This document shows, piece by piece, positions 23,791 through 23,899 of a stretch of DNA of 23,899 nt (position 1 is its first letter; every line of letters begins with the position of its first letter). The stretch spans positions 1-23,899 of the forward strand of contig CAZJWJ010000085.1 in NCBI GenBank assembly GCA_964549495.1, written 5' to 3'. The DNA comes from JACKBJ01 sp964549495 (GTDB lineage: Bacteria; Chloroflexota; Anaerolineae; Epilineales; Epilineaceae). A model generated the notes under the pieces. The model ran no database searches. It saw only the letters and a program-made list of their open reading frames with translations, and was not told the DNA's origin. Both the position numbers and the translations under genes were made by a program.

Positions 23791-23899
23791 GGTGCCGGCC
23801 GGGGGCGGGCGAAAACGGATCGGGTCTATTGCGCTCGAGAGGTGCTAAGAGCGTCTAACAATACCTCCCGCCGGCTGCGCCCGGGTCTCGCGCCCGCAT

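Overview
The window is about 24 kb of high-GC bacterial chromosome with ordinary gene density and no transposase, phage, tRNA, rRNA or CRISPR signature. Several traits fit a Chloroflexota-like (Anaerolineae/Ardenticatenia-type) bacterium: proline/threonine 'PTPSPTP' linkers in secreted proteins, a GldG-DUF4340 ABC export operon, lipoprotein-anchored thioredoxins, a class A PBP with the paired-Cys extension common in that phylum, and dnaA without dnaN beside it. This placement is inference from gene content, not a phylogenetic result.

Layout, left to right. A half-copy of a dispersed palindromic element opens the window (1-68). A YibE/F membrane protein (+) follows, flanked by 43-bp repeats. 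An archease-rtcB RNA-repair operon (-) comes next, then a secreted propeller-like protein (+) and a split YeeE/YedE sulfur-compound transporter encoded by two genes (+). A leftward block holds, in transcription order, an ABC ATPase, ABC-2 permease, GldG and DUF4340 operon, a perfect 28-bp palindrome, a membrane-anchored CopC protein translationally coupled to a thioredoxin-fold lipoprotein, a second copy of the palindromic element, and a paralogous thioredoxin-fold lipoprotein. dnaA (+) and pyk (+) follow, separated by a probable oriC with DnaA boxes. The right end is leftward: a class A PBP, a glycine-zipper protein with an RNA polymerase alpha-CTD-like helix-hairpin-helix domain, a third copy of the palindromic element, a LexA-type winged helix fused to a polytopic membrane domain, and a PduO-type cobalamin adenosyltransferase.

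How the genes work together. Archease activates RtcB. The ATPase, permease, GldG and DUF4340 proteins look like one membrane complex. CopC with the two lipoproteins (each an N-terminal FixH/YtkA-like domain plus a C-terminal thioredoxin-like CxxxxC domain) looks like an extracytoplasmic copper and thiol handling set. DnaA and the adjacent boxes make a replication-initiation region.

The most novel material is (1) a family of roughly 160-bp palindromic elements whose core is conserved while the stem bases and long outer arms differ between copies yet stay self-complementary; (2) a one-piece protein that places a LexA-like DNA-binding domain on a multi-pass membrane domain, with one of these elements occupying its 5' leader; (3) the alpha-CTD-like domain on a membrane-hairpin protein just upstream of it; and (4) the CopC plus duplicated thioredoxin-lipoprotein set.
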